Assembly: GCF_023065955.2 (NCBI RefSeq)
Contig: NW_026622797.1
Span: 55,239,689-55,303,688 of the forward strand
From: Ursus arctos
Taxonomy: Eukaryota; Chordata; Mammalia; Carnivora; Ursidae
Length of the DNA stretch: 64,000 nt
Reading direction: 5' to 3'
Shown here: in pieces, positions 1 through 12,272 of the stretch
Layout of the letters: each line of letters opens with the position of its first letter
Numbering within the stretch: the first letter of the stretch is position 1
Notes under the pieces: model-generated
Database searches by the model: none
What the model was told of the DNA's origin: nothing
What the model saw: the letters and a program-made list of their open reading frames with translations, nothing else
Position numbers and translations under genes: made by a program

Positions 1-1240
1 ATCACTGCTGGTAGCTGTAGGATTAGGGGACTTCCATCACTTTTGTGTACTTTTCATTATTATGGTGAAACCAAATAAATTATTATGGTGAGGACCTGAG
101 AAAGATTTCCTCACAGCCTTGGCAGGGGTAGCCATCATAAAACCCACCCAAACTCTTGTTGCTAACAAAGATTCAGTATCTAGGGAAAAAGACACGACCA
201 GAAAGTAATTCTGAGACATTACCCCAGTTAGGGAAGATCATTCCTACCATTGCAGCCCACACCTGCCTTCCAGTCTCACCCTAAGTAGGAAAAATACATA
301 GTTAACAAGAAACAAGGCTTGGAAAAAAATAAATTGAAAATGCAATTGTCAGGGAAAGAAGTAGAGGGCAGAGCAAAGGAGAGAAGCCCTGGAAAAGGAA
401 AGTAAGGGATTGTGAAGGCCACACCCTGAAAGAAAGTCTCCCTAGTGGATTAAGAATTATCAGACTTTAGAAGGATGCACCTCCCATACAACGTGTCAGC
501 ACTGCAGCGATAATACTACACGGTAAAAGTGGACTAAAGCCTGTGAGAGTTGCAAGACACAGACCATCTCTAAGACTACAAAAGGGACCCCAAAGCCAAG
601 TAAGGAGACAAAAGCAAGGACACTAAAGGAATCTGAATTCTCTGGCACCTACAACTACAAGCAGCATTAAATATAGTCCTGCTCCTAGCCAGGTTAATAC
701 ATATCTTTTAGTAAAGTCCTGTTTAGTTTAATATTAATTATCTGATACAACATGTCCAAAAGCTACAAGATAGCCCAAGAAGCAGGAAAAAAATAAAGAA
801 TTTCTCAGAAAACAAAAGGGGAATTCATTGCTAGCAGATATATTCTACAAAAAAAGTGGAAAAAGTTCTTCAGGTAAAAGGAAAGTGATATAGTCAAAAA
901 TTTAGATCTGCATAAAGGAAGGAAGAGTGTCAGAGAAAGAATAAATGAAACCAAAATAAAATCTTTTTGTTGTTGTTCTTAATTGATCTAAAAGATGCAT
1001 GTTTATTTAAAGCAATAATGGTATGGGTGAATAGATATAGGCATAGACATATTTGTTTAGCTAAAATGATTGCCAGCAAAGTCACAAGGAACAAGAAAAA
1101 GGAAATGGGAATACTCTATCCTGTTCCTGTTCTACACATAAAGTGCTATGCTGTTAAAGTGGACTGAGATTATTTTAAAATGTATATTGTAAACCCTAGA
1201 GCACCAACAAAAAAGGAAAACGACATCATTAAAAGTTAAA
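1..1240. other. Unassigned A-rich sequence, no gene
   Basis: AT-rich, purine-biased sequence with no open frame above about 66 codons and no recognisable gene. The A-rich plus-strand style resembles the body of an old plus-strand L1 leading into the block at 1480-3050, but I cannot align it confidently. Nothing else is supported. Confidence 0.4.
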
Positions 1241-1257
1241 TTAAAAACAGAGAAGAG

Positions 1258-1461
1258 GAGTTCCTGGGTGGCTCAGTCAGTTAAGCATCCGACTCTTGAT
1301 TTCTGCTCAGGTCTGATCTCAGTGTTGTGAGACTGAACCCCCCCTTGGGCTCCATGCTGGGTGGGGAGCCTGCTTAAGATTCTCTTGCTCCCTCTCTCTC
1401 TCTGCCCCTCCCCACCAGCCCATCTCTCACATGCTCTCTCTCTCTCTAAAAATAAATGAAA
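1258..1461 (+). mobile_element. SINEC, older subfamily, nearly full length
   Basis: The tRNA-derived head is visible ('CCTGGGTGGCTCAGTCAGTT'), followed by a CT-rich body and a short A-rich tail (AAAAATAAATGAAA). The 'AAGCATCCGACTCTTGATTT' style and the diverged middle mark an older SINEC type. A short direct repeat (CAGAGAAG) lies at 1249-1256 and 1463-1470 and is probably the TSD. The element sits inside or beside an old L1. Confidence 0.88.
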
Positions 1462-1479
1462 GCAGAGAAGTCATAAAGA

Positions 1480-3050
1480 TGGGGGCAGGGGCATAGGGAA
1501 AGAATCAAAGAATAAATGCACAATGAAACCAGTTACAAAGAGGAGATTTTAACCCAGTATGTCAATGAGCACTTTGCTGTGAATGATCTAAACCAACTTC
1601 TTGCAAGACATAGAATGTCAGATTAAATTTAAAAGCAAGAACTCTAATTATATGATGTCTGCAGAACCAACTTTATAAAGACTCAAATAAATTAAAGGTA
1701 GAGGAATGGAGAAAGATATGTCATTAATAAAAAGGAGGCTCCGGTGTATATTAATTTCAGGCAAAGCAGAACTTCAGATAAGGAAAATTATCAGTGATAA
1801 AGAGGGATATTACCTAATTAAACAAAAGTCAATTTTCCAAAATCCATAACAATTTTAAATTTGCATCTAACAAGATGTGACTAGTGACAAAATACATGAA
1901 GCAAAAACTGACAGAACTGAAGAGAAATAAGCAAATCCACTACTACAGTTGGAGACTATAATATCCCTCTATCCATAATTGATAGATCAGATTGGTAGAA
2001 AATCAGTAAGAATGTGGTTGAACTGAACATCACAATCAGCTTTTCTGACTGATATGTATAGAATACTCCATCTAACAGTGGCAACATTCAGTTCTTCAGA
2101 CGGGCACAGCAAACATTTGCGATGATAAATCATATCCTCAACCATGAAACAGACCGTATTTGAATTTACGGTTTCAGAAATCATACAAACTATTGTCCCA
2201 AATGCAGCAGGATTAAGCTAGAAACCAATAAATTGAAGGTAACTGAAAAAGTCCTGTATGTGGACATTCAACAACACATTATTAAATAACCCATCACTCA
2301 AGGAAGAGACCTCAAGAGAAACTGATTGCATTAAATACATGGATTAGAAAGAAAAAGATCTCAAATCAATAACCTAAGCCCCTACCTTAGAAAGCTAGAG
2401 AAAGAAGAGCTAAATAAGAAAAAGAACACATGTAGCATATAAATAGATATTCGACTATCACAAATTAAGCCAAAAATTTTAAGAAACATCATCATATGTG
2501 TAGGTGAAGATGTGAAGTGAGAGGAACTCACATATACTACTAGTTGTACAGTCAGCTGGTGCAACCATATTTGAAAAGCTAACATGCATATACTCTACAA
2601 GACAGAAATGATACTATGAACTTAACCTACAGAGATTCTTGTGCTTTATACTAGGAGGCATGTGTAAGGCTACTCACAGATTTGCTCATAAATCTTTTTA
2701 AAAAATGAAAAAAAAGTGTAAATGTTCTACGACCATAGAGTGGATAAATAGAAATTAATTGTAATAATACAAATGAGTGTTATTTGCTTTGAAAATTATT
2801 GAACTACAACTAGACTTATCAAAATGGATGAGGTTCAAAGCAAATATCGAGCAAAAAATGGCACAGAAATGTAAAAATTGTCTTTTAAAGATATTTAAAA
2901 CATGGAAAAATAAATATTGGTACTTACGCCTACATATATATATGCATATGGCAAATCTATTAAAAGAACGTAAGGAATATTTCACACAATGGGGAAGGAA
3001 GTGGTTGAATCAACACTTGGGTGCTGATAACACTGTTAATGTTTTCTTTT
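1480..3050 (+). mobile_element. Old L1 ORF2 fragments (endonuclease part, then C-terminal part)
   Basis: Between about 1720 and 2420 the plus strand resembles the endonuclease-to-linker section of old mammalian L1 ORF2 at DNA level, for example 'GAAGCAAAAACTGACAGAAC' and then 'AAAGATCTCAAATCAATAAC'. From about 2455 it resembles the region upstream of the ORF2 C-terminus and 3' end. The reverse-transcriptase core between them is missing, so this copy carries an internal deletion or is two fragments. All frames are heavily broken. The 91-codon frame at 2777-3052 is residual L1 sequence and not a gene. Confidence 0.6.
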
Positions 3051-3059
3051 AAGTTAGAA

Positions 3060-3940
3060 AGCATGCATACAAGCTTTGTTTTATTTCTCTTTAAACTGCA
3101 TATCTCCATTATATGCAGCATTTAAGCATTTGTTATAGTTCTCAATAAAAATGATTTAAAAACTGTTTTTAGCTAAGATTTCTGTAATCAAGCACATCTA
3201 AGGTGTTATTAATTTGACAACCTAATGGATAAGCCAGAGTGGGAAGTTGGAGAGTCTGTAGCTTCCAGAATAGATAGAAAAACAGTGAGCAAGAATTAAG
3301 TCTGTAGATTACCCATTTAGGTTTATAAATAACATTATCAAAATGGCTTTTCCTTTTCTTTCACATTCCTTGATACGGTTTAGTTTTACCCTTTCATTTG
3401 ATTGGGAAATAAAAATGCCTGGCAGACGATTAATTGGAAAGTTCAACTCTTATTCCGTTGAGTCCAAATTCTTTTAGTATTTATGTATTTTAATGCATTT
3501 CCTGTAATTTTATAAATGTCTGAAGAACTTTATAAAGCTCAATTAGTGTCATAGTTATAAAATCATTGTTAACTACTAAAACCATTATTTGATGTGTTCT
3601 TTGATAAATTTTCTTCAAAGTTATATCCATTTAAACTTTCAGCTAATCATATGTAAATGAAGTGAAGCTTAGCCTTAACTGGGAATGCTGTGTAAAATTA
3701 GAGTTTGAAAAAGAAATTGCTCTTTTATTACTTTTTACAATGCATTGTCAGTGTTGTGAGAGAAGTTACTGAAAGTGCTGTATAATTCAGACCAGAGATG
3801 TTTCTTCTTGGTTTGTTCAATTTTTAAAAAACCCTTAATTCAGATTAGCTTTATATGTATAGGAGTTTGAAGATTCTAACATATAAATAGGACACATTCT
3901 GAAACCTCACCAAAATATTTCCAGAAATTCAAGTATTTTG
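3060..3940. other. Unassigned AT-rich sequence, possible conserved noncoding DNA
   Basis: No repeat family recognised and no coding frame. The sequence is not simple and has several TAATTG/TAATTA-type homeodomain-like words, for example GATTAATTGGAAAG near 3428. This is the texture of conserved noncoding DNA, but there is no direct evidence of conservation here. Confidence 0.25.
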
Positions 3941-3949
3941 CCCTTAGTA

Positions 3950-4158
3950 AAAATTCTCTGGAAAGGGCCATATAGTGAGTAGTTTATGTTTTACATGTCT
4001 CTTGGTCTTTGTCTCAACCACTCAACGCTGCCCTTGTATCAAAAGCAGACTTAGACAACAGATAAACCAAGGCCTGTGGCTGCTTTCCAATAAAACTTTA
4101 TTTACAAGAACAAGTGGCCAACTTGCAGGCTTTAGTTTGCCAAACTCTACTCTAGACT
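3950..4158 (+). mobile_element. Ancient hAT-type DNA transposon fragment
   Basis: Matches, in order, a widespread non-autonomous mammalian element: 'GGAAAGGGCCATATAGTGAG', 'CAACCACTCAACGCTGCC', 'CCAATAAAACTTTATTTACA' and the terminal 'TAGTTTGCCAAAC'. The family name is not certain to me; I infer hAT type from its short inverted ends. A second copy lies on the other strand at 26296-26568. It has no coding capacity. The AATAAA in the middle is part of the element, not a gene poly(A) site. Confidence 0.72.
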
Positions 4159-4269
4159 TTAATTAGCAGATTCAGACTTTCACAAAATTATAAAGAGGAT
4201 AAAGTTTACTTATGTGTTCTCAATAGCCCTTCTTTCCTTCACTCATATTTTCAGATTTCTCCCTCAAAA

Positions 4270-4510
4270 TCATTTTCCCCCTTTTCCATAAACTCTTCCA
4301 CTTTAGGTCATATTAAGTCTCACCTTGATTTCTTACCCCATTAACTTCAATTCACTGTCCCTGATTTCAGGTCTATGCCTCTTCTATTCATTCTCCTTAT
4401 TTCAGTTAGAGAAATATTCTCAAAACACAAGGTTCATTGTGTCTTTCTATACTTTAATTTACTTTAATGGTATCCCATTGCTTTTATAACAATGTCTTAT
4501 GTTTAAAATA
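4270..4510 (+). mobile_element. L2 LINE fragment
   Basis: Diverged plus-strand sequence resembling the 3' half of L2 ORF2. It ends with 'CTTTAATGGTATCCCATTGC', the counterpart of the familiar L2 'CTTCAATGGCTTCCCATTGC'. Too decayed to translate. Confidence 0.5.
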
Positions 4511-5640
4511 ATAATTATTATTATCAAATGCAATACTCATGTCATACCTTAATATTAATATAAAACTTAATTATTTTAATTTTCTTCGTAAGAGATTTAA
4601 AATAAAGACCTACTGAATTATAAACACTTAATGAATAAAATTTTAATATCTAATAATTAAATTACATATTACATAAACTATTTCATTTGTTAGCAAAGTA
4701 GCTATCTTTTTTCCATAAAACAAACACAGCAGTCTTGTCTCTAAAATATTCCCTCTATTAACTCTGTCCTCGGCATAATACATATTTTGGGATCACTCCA
4801 TGTTCCTAGCATTGATGACTTATGATATCATAAGAATATGATAATTAACTCAAGATATTTTTAGGGAGAGTAGAGATTAAAGAGAATTTTTAACTATCCC
4901 TATTCCATAATTTTCATATAGTTCTTTCATCCTATTAGAATGAGGAAATAAACGGTGACATATCACAAATAAATAATAATTCTACCACTCTTCCCCTGTC
5001 TTTTTCCGTCATGTCTGGGAAATAGGAGCTTTATGAATGAAACACAACAGAAAATGTCCAAGAGTTACATATTAACGTAAAGCTTATAATGAAAATATAA
5101 TTTGTTTTTCATGTAGGGAGTAAAAAGTTTTCACCACTTCAGATATTTCGGTGTACTCACAAGATTCCACAGGGCATATTCATGCAAGGCTTTTACTTAA
5201 AAGCAAAGACACAGTGAAGCAAGAGAAACAGAGTGCAGGCGAGTAGTCAGTGTCCGAGAGATTATTCACACATGGCCTCCCTTATTTCCAAATTGAATCA
5301 CTAAGGTCTAGTGAGGAATCTTGCTTCAGGAGAGTTCAAGGCAGAATTTCCCAGCGAGTGTGTTTTTGGCCCTAGGAATCATCAGGAGAGGTTTGGAATT
5401 TAAAGTATACACCATAAATTCCATCGCTCTTATCTTACCCAGTCAAAGAGGGTTCCAAGAGCTAACAATAGAGTTTTGTCAGTATGGCTGTCTATGAACT
5501 ATATCCTACACTGTGATATAAAATTCACATAAACATTTTATTATTTTATTTCATTATTTGGTTATTAAGATCTGTGTCGGCTTCCCTACTAATGAATAAT
5601 TTATTAAAAGCAAGGTTCCCTAACACCAGTGGAGACTGAG
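4511..5640. other. Unassigned AT-rich sequence
   Basis: No recognisable gene, SINE or L1. Around 5100-5450 the composition is less AT-rich and not simple, but it has no open frame of note and no family I can name. Confidence 0.35.
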
Positions 5641-5763
5641 TTTTGCAAAAAAGATTTTGCAAAAAAGATGGTGGTTTTTTGTTTTTTGGGGTTTTTTTTT
5701 TTTTTTGGTTTGATTTGGTTTGGTTAGGTTTGGTTTGGTTTCCTTTGGTTTGGTTTGGTTTTT
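5641..5763 (+). repeat. T/G-rich low complexity with (TTTGG)n
   Basis: A tandem duplication of about 14 bp (TTTTGCAAAAAAGA) is followed by a T/G run and an imperfect TTTGG pentamer array at about 5703-5763. The 106-codon minus-strand frame across it is an artefact of this composition, with runs of N, Q, T, K and P. Confidence 0.8.
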
Positions 5764-6860
5764 ATCTCCAAAATAAGAGTGCCTCGGTTTTAACTGATTA
5801 GCATGATATAAAGTCACTTTAGTGACTTGGCCCCTGCTTATCTTTACTTTTTCCCTTCTTTTCTCCAAGCTTCCAGTGTCTAATCCATCATATGCAAACT
5901 CCTCCAATCCTTTTACTGATTTATCCTGTACCTGCATCACTTGACTTTCACTTCGATGGTCAACTAATCCTGCTTTCCCAGGACTTGCCCAGTTTTAGCT
6001 CCGAAAATTCTATGGTCTGGGAATCCCATCTACTCTGGAAAACTCCACTCTATCATCCTTCCTTTCACTGCATATTTCTTACACTTTCAATTCTTGAGTG
6101 AAACCTGTACTCCTCCTCAAGCACTGTAAGGGCTAATTCCAACCTAAGCTAGCTACCTGGGCAGGAACAATATCCTCCTTTCACACAGAAGACAGACCCA
6201 GCTCATTACATGTTTTTCCTCTTGCCAATAACCTTGCTCCTTTGTGGTTCTTGCTATTCGTTTGTACCAACTACCTGCATTCAACAACCCAGGCATTTCC
6301 AAATATTTTATTTAGTTTATAAAGTGAACATAAGTCTTAATTTGCTAGGAAAAACTATTATTTATATCAGTTAACTTCAAATAATTGTTATTTTCATTCT
6401 CAAAAGTATTGAGTAATTTTATTGAAGACTTTGGCATGTTTCAGGTTTTATTTCTTTTTACTCTTTTTGCCTAGCTCCTGCATTTATTCTGTATTTTGTT
6501 AATTTGCATGCAGACTACCCATTAACCACTTCAGAATATCACTTTTCTTCTCATTTTAATGGATGTGTGCCTTCACTTTACTTTAGTCACTCTTTTCCAC
6601 TGTCATACAGAAAATTATGTCTTACTATGTGACCACAATTTCATATCCTTTTAAAGCATTTACTCATCATAACCCTAATTGTGGTTTAATCTTAACAGCT
6701 TTGATCTTTAAAAAAAAAAAATTGCTTGTCATCCGTGTCACTTCTTTATTTCCTTTTCAAGGTGGTTTATAAAATAGTTTTTAAATTCACCGCCCTCCTG
6801 CCAATATCTCAGGTTTTGTAGCTCCATTGTATTTCTTCATTATACAGTTAGGGCACTATG
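5764..6860. other. Unassigned sequence
   Basis: Mixed pyrimidine-rich plus-strand sequence. Parts (6500-6860) may be decayed L2 leading into the L2 3' end at 6870, but identity is not secure. No gene. Confidence 0.3.
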
Positions 6861-6869
6861 ACTAGGAGT

Positions 6870-6985
6870 ACTCCTGTTTCCCTCACTAGAATACGAACAC
6901 CAGTGCATCTCTAGTATATTCCCATGCATGCATAACGTGCCTGGAACATACCAATCACATGATAAATAGTTCCTGAGTGATAGAA
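6870..6985 (+). mobile_element. L2/MIR-type 3' end
   Basis: Reads 'CCCTCACTAGAATACGAAC ... GTGCCTGGAACATA ... GATAAATAGTTCCTGAGTGA', the diverged form of the common L2 3' end (CACTAGAATGTAAGCTCC ... GTGCCTGGCACATAG ... AATAAATATTTGTTGA). Family assignment is from pattern memory. Confidence 0.6.
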
Positions 6986-7840
6986 TGCAGTATTTCTATA
7001 TGTGATCTTTAGACCCTTTCTAATTAAATGTTATTCTTTTCATTGCATTTAAAGATGGGTGCTATTTCTATGTCTACAAAATCAGCTGAATTTATTGCTT
7101 TTCCAGGTAACCAAACTCTTCAGAAAAAAGAATCTTCCTTAGTAGTTCTTCAAAATTGCCTTCAGAATTTGCAATCTTTTTTTCTCTGTAAAAAAGAATA
7201 TGACAAAAACTTTTTCTATCAAATATGTAATAATGTGATTGTTTAGTAATTGTTATATGCTTTCCTTTGATTATTATTCCAGTATTACTGCATATTACCT
7301 GATTATGTATATTCATGAATTATACAAAAGCATTTGTGATTATTTCTAAAGATGTATGGATGAAAATTGTGCTTCCAAATTTTGTTTTATGAATACATGA
7401 TTGAATATGTATAGTGTTTATGCGTTTTGTAATTTGCCACAGTCTCAATATGTAAAGAAGAACAAATAAATAATATAAGTCAAAACATGATTTTTTTCCT
7501 TTAGGTGCCAGTAAGACAGCAAAGTCTCGATGGGGTGGGGACTTCCAAAGCACCTTCATTTATTCCATCGCCATTCAGGTAGAATCTGAGTCATTGCAAA
7601 GGGAATCGATATGCTCGCATATCATGAATATTTTGAAATAGACCCTATCAAAATACTTTATAAAGTTCTTATTTTTATGCAGAAAAATAGAATTCATCTC
7701 CTATAACCAATTAAAAAATTATTCCTAGAAAGGTCACATGATTTTCTTTAGAATTTGTAAATAAATACCCATCCAGAAATAGATACCCAGTTGAAGCACT
7801 TATCAAAATACTATGTTTTCCTTTCCAATTTTATCCTCAT
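6986..7840. other. Unassigned AT-rich sequence
   Basis: No recognisable repeat or gene. Short open frames here (up to 79 codons) lack coding character and are broken on every strand. Confidence 0.35.
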
Positions 7841-7844
7841 ATTT

Positions 7845-8400
7845 AAGAAGATGTGGTATATACATACAGTTGAATATTCAATCTTTAACAAGAAGGAAGT
7901 CCTGCCATTTGCAGCAGCATGGGTGAACCTGAAGAACATTATACTAAGTGAAATAAGTCAGATGCGAATGACAATTCTACATGATACCACTTACCTGAGG
8001 AATCGAAAATAGTCAAAGTCATAGAGGCAGAGAGTAGAATGGTGGTTTTGGGGGGCAGGGGAGTGAGAAATGGAGGAGTATTAGTCGATGTATACAAAGT
8101 TATGGTGATCCAAGATGACTAAGTCCTAGAGGTCTACTATACAGCATAGTACCTGTAGTTAAACAATATTGTGTTGTATATTTAACATTTTGCTAAACAG
8201 GCAGATCATATATTAAGTGTTCCTAAGACACACAAAGATAATAATTAAAACGTGGAAGGAAACTTTTGGAGGGGATGAATATGTTTATGGCATAGATTGT
8301 AGTGATGGTTTCACAGGTGTATATTCATTAGGTTCTATACATTAAATATGCACAGCTTTTTATATGTCAATTATACCCCAGTAAAGGGTTTTTAAAAATG
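7845..8400 (+). mobile_element. Old L1 3' end (ORF2 C-terminus plus 3'UTR)
   Basis: Plus-strand sequence matching the last part of L1 ORF2. The translated frame near 7900-7990 reads LPFAAAWVNLKNIILSEISQ, equivalent to the conserved tail of L1 ORF2. It is followed by an old-type 3'UTR ending 'CAATTATACCCCAGTAAAGG' and a short A tail at about 8390. This is a 5'-truncated copy. The 73-codon frame at 7791-8012 is a remnant of ORF2 and not a host gene. Confidence 0.85.
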
Positions 8401-8477
8401 TAAAATATGTTTTGTTTCAAACTGAAGGATTTTAATTATTGATCAATGATGCATACAAGACAGATATTTATATTTTA

Positions 8478-8580
8478 AAAATAAGGAGAAGGAGAGGAGG
8501 AGGAAGAGGAAGGAAAAGAGAAAGAGGAAGAAGAGGACAAGAAGAAGGAGGAGAAGAAGAAAAAGAGAAAGAAGAGAAAG
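8478..8580 (+). repeat. Purine-rich (GAA/GGA)n tract
   Basis: About 100 bases of almost pure A/G on the plus strand (GGAGAAGGAGAGGAGGAGG type). The mirror-like purine strand could in principle form triplex DNA. The serine/proline-rich minus-strand frame at 8468-8737 is its shadow. Confidence 0.85.
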
Positions 8581-8992
8581 ACTTGACCTTCACTTGATGA
8601 AAATATGTCAGGGGTCGTTTAATTTTAGAACAAATTGAGTTTGCCAGAGAAAAATATATTGCTTCATGTGACAAACTGAAGTTTAACTCTGATGATCCCA
8701 CAAGTAATTTTGAAATGATCTTGTCACAATATTGCATTAATTTGAAAGTGTAATGTACGTTGGATGCTAGAGACTGCTTAGAAAGCAGAGCAATGTGTTG
8801 CTAGTTAATAAGATATGGATTCCATTTTTTTATTGAAAGAGTATTTGGTCTGAGTATCATTTTTAGAATCTCTATTGAGAAATGCAATAATATTCTACCA
8901 CTAACCATTATATCAAGGATATAACTGTAAGGTACTCCACTTAGATTTTTCCCCAAAAAATCTTTTATAAGTTCAACTTGGGGTGAATACTG
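8581..8992. other. Unassigned AT-rich sequence
   Basis: No repeat family or gene recognised between the purine tract and the next SINE. Confidence 0.35.
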
Positions 8993-8993
8993 T

Positions 8994-9180
8994 AAAGATT
9001 TTGTTTATTTATTTGAGACAGAGAGAGAGTATACAAGCAGGGGGAATGGCAGGCAGAGGGAGAGGGAGAAGCAGGCACCCTGTGGAGCAGGGAGCCCCAT
9101 GTGGGGCTCCATCCCAGGACCCTGCATCATGACCTGAGCTGAAGGCAGATGCTTAACCGACTGAGCCACCCAGGTGCCCC
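8994..9180 (-). mobile_element. SINEC, full length, minus strand
   Basis: On the plus strand it reads from the inverted tail (AAAGATTTTGTTTATTTATT) to the inverted head (TGAGCCACCCAGGTGCCCC). An imperfect TSD (about GGGTGAATACT / GGGTGAAGACT) brackets it near 8981 and 9184. The promoter boxes lie in the tRNA-like head. Confidence 0.95.
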
Positions 9181-9189
9181 AAGGGGGTG

Positions 9190-9585
9190 AAGACTTTAGA
9201 GCCAAATTGAGGAATGTAAAATATATAGAAATGTCCTTTATAGTCACAATAAATATTCACAATGAATATTTTGATAATACTCTTTACACATTTCTTTAAC
9301 TTTTTGAAGACTTTATTAATTTTAATTTATAGATCTATTTCTACTAAATCTATAATACTAAATTAAATTGGGAAAAATAATTATTCACTATTTTATAACT
9401 AGTAGTTAATATCTATTTTCTATAGATAACAAGGTAAGCTAATTCACTTTATTTATAATTATGTTAATAAATATTTTATTTAATTTGTATATCTATGCAC
9501 ACACATATATATGCAGATCATGAGTTTAATGATTTATGAATTAGCACAAAGTGAACATCACTATTTTACCAGCAATAACCTCAAG
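9190..9585. other. Unassigned very AT-rich sequence
   Basis: Only short AT words such as TTTATAATTATG. No gene or named repeat. Confidence 0.35.
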
Positions 9586-9589
9586 ATAA

Positions 9590-10460
9590 ATCCTTTCCAA
9601 CAATCCTAATCCCCTGTGCATGTCCCTTTCCAAATTACTACCAACCTCTTTCTCCTAAATAAAACTACTGTTTTACCTTTTATGACATAGATTTGCTTTT
9701 TGTGTGTTTTTAAATTTGATATAAATGTAACATATAGTATATGTTCTTTGGTGACTGGCTACTTTTGTATAGTGTTATATTTGTTACACTCATGTTCCTC
9801 GGGAGTCTGATCATCTTGATTGCTATATATTAATCTATTATTAAAATATACCAAAGTTTATTAACCAACATTACTATTGCTGGAGATGAAGTTTTCTCCA
9901 CATTGGGGCTTTTACAATTATAGTTGCCAAAATATCTTAGTGCATGTTTTTAATGTTTATATATGGCGATATCTATTGGAAAAATGCACAATAGTGAAAT
10001 TATTAAGAGCAGAATATACATATCCTCTGCTTATTATTGAAAAAGTTCCCCCAGTAATTGTACCAACTGCCTCAGAAGAGCGTGAGCATCTGGGAGCTCC
10101 ACATACTTGCCAATACTTGGTACTGTCAGTCTTTCCACCTCTGAGCATGTGGTTGTATGTCACGATGCTTTCAATTGGTACTTCTCTGATGAATAATGAA
10201 GCTTGAGTATCTTTCTCAGTGTCTATTGAGCATTTCAATATTTTTGCTGTGGTATGCTAGTTCAAGTCTTTGGATCATTTTCTATTAGTATGAATTTTTT
10301 AATGCTTTTTGAGAATCCTTTATATTTTCAGGACACAGCCATTATATGTATTGCATATATCTCTCCCATTCAACGGCTTACCTTTTAATATCTTGAGGGT
10401 GTTTTTGGATAAAGAAAGCTTTTGATGTTTAACGTAGTCAACTTTATCAGTATTTTTCAA
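9590..10460 (-). mobile_element. Old L1 ORF2 3' portion, minus strand
   Basis: Read on the plus strand this has the order typical of an inverted old L1 3' half: a 3'UTR-like part, then 'ACATTACTATTGCTGGAGAT', then 'TTCTCAGTGTCTATTGAGCA', then the segment upstream of it to about 10450. Divergence is high. The paired 109- and 93-codon frames at 9877-10238 lie inside it. Confidence 0.5.
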
Positions 10461-11790
10461 TTATTTCTATTATTTAAATTATGTTAGATATCCTCACTTG
10501 TTATAAAGAAAATCAGTATAGTCGATTTCACTTTATTACATTTCTTCTTTTTTTAAAATACAAAGTACACATTTCTGAATTTTTTAAGACATAATATTAT
10601 TACTGAAAGATACAGAAGAAACAAATTTATGACTATTTGGGATCTATAGATTAGATACTTTGAAGATATTTACACAAATTTTAAACTTGGGTTTTTACTT
10701 TTTTACATATGTGATTTTTAAATGACCATATCTTTTATAACAAGTCTTTAAAAATACACCAAAATTGAAGTGAGCTTCAGTAGCTCAAATTACTATGAGA
10801 TAACTATGATTTGATGTCAAATTTGTGAACAATTTGTTGAAATTGCTTTGAAGAATTCTAAGTAATAAATTCTTAGTATTGATTTGGTTTTGTTATTTCA
10901 AGCATTTACTGTGTCTCTAAAGCCTAATGGAAGTCCTAAAGTGCCCTTATGTTACACTAATCAGGTCTTAAAAAAAATCTAAATTTTGAATAACATATAA
11001 AAAGTATAGAGTGGAGAATAATTGAGCTAGTAAATATCTTTCCAGAGAAATATATTTAAGCAGTCCTTTCCTCCTTTCATTCCTGGAAATGACTATAACA
11101 TTGTTTATTACCTTTATTGTCTTGAATTGATCAATTCCAATGAATACCTGAAGGCCTAACTATAGTTTGGTTATTATTACTTGCTTTTTGACATTTTCAT
11201 TTACATTCAATAATAAGGAATTTGAAGTTCTATTTATTTGTTTTCTATTTCTGCGTATTGGAGAGTTGCCTATCCAGAAAGAGGGAAACATGTTTACATT
11301 GGAAAATAAATTGTTCCTTTGACATAACTAGTATTTAGAGGATTTGAGTGTACTCTTCAGAAGAGGATCTTAGTCCACTCTTGTTCCTCAAAGTAGGAAT
11401 AATAGTTTGTAGCAGTAAGCACTCTCTGAATTCTCATGGAATTAAATAAATTGAATATATCTGAATCCTTTTCTTCAGGTGAGTCTGTATTATATTCTTA
11501 CATTGTAAAGGATATTACAATACGAAAATCTCTGGAGAAATTCATCCAGTTCTTATTTTTTTCAGAAAGAAGTGATGCTTCTTTCAGGTAAATTAAGATG
11601 AGTAGTTGCTCCTGGGAAATAATTTAATGCAGCTGTGCCGTGGGTTACAGTATGAAAATAAAAATGCTTTTACTCTCATTAAATGGAAACTCATTAACTG
11701 AGTTTCACGTAAGAGATATACAATACTAGAAAATATTATTGCATCTAATCGAACAACTACTTATCACGTGTTTCTTATGTGTTAGAATAT
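10461..11790. other. Unassigned AT-rich sequence, no gene
   Basis: Long stretch without a recognisable interspersed repeat. The block near 11560-11720 is complex, non-repetitive sequence and a weak candidate for conserved noncoding DNA. No open frame of interest. Confidence 0.3.
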
Positions 11791-11805
11791 TAGAAAAGCA
11801 GTATA

Positions 11806-11963
11806 GGGGCACCTGGGTGGTTCAGTCGGTGAAGCATCTGTCTTCGGCTCAGGTCGAGTCCTGCATCAGGCTCCCTGCTCAGCGGGGAGCCTGCTTCTCC
11901 CTCTCCTCCCCTCTCTCTCTCTCTAATAAATAAATAAAATATTAAAAAAAAAAAGAAAAGAAA
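11806..11963 (+). mobile_element. SINEC with a short internal deletion
   Basis: Begins GGGGCACCTGGGTGGTTCAG and ends in (AATAAA)n plus an AAAAG-rich tail. A 14-bp TSD (AGAAAAGCAGTATA / AGAAAGGCAGTATA) lies at 11792-11805 and 11964-11977. Relative to the other copies about 20 bases around the B box are missing (GGCTCAGG runs straight to TCGAGTCC). The 64-codon frame at 11739-11933 crosses it and is not a gene. Confidence 0.96.
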
Positions 11964-12180
11964 AGAAAGGCAGTATATTTGAGGTTACTATTACATACAC
12001 ATATCTTTTAACCAACCACTTACATTGATAGTATTTGTGTTATAATCATTAAAATATATAATGCATTGTCTCTGCCCTAAAGAAGTAGTGATTTATTAAT
12101 TTGTATTTAGAATATTTAGGCTTTTACATATTAAAAAGGCCCCTGTATTAAGCAACCACTACATACAACTACCAAAACTA

Positions 12181-12183
<3 letters not shown>

Positions 12184-12222
<39 letters not shown>

Positions 12223-12272
12223 ATACGTACACACATATACACATACATATATATACATATATACACACACAC
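12184..12272 (+). repeat. (CA)n and imperfect (CATA)n microsatellite
   Basis: About 17 uninterrupted CA units followed by mixed CATA/CATATA units. The 73-codon valine/tyrosine/cysteine-rich minus-strand frame is its shadow. Likely length-polymorphic. Confidence 0.97.

Noticed and set aside
2777..3052. 91-codon plus-strand open frame
   Set aside because: Within old L1 sequence; shadowed by an equally long frame on the other strand.
5620..5940. 106-codon minus-strand frame with TKPN/KPKETKPN repeats
   Set aside because: Created by the (TTTGG)n pentamer array.
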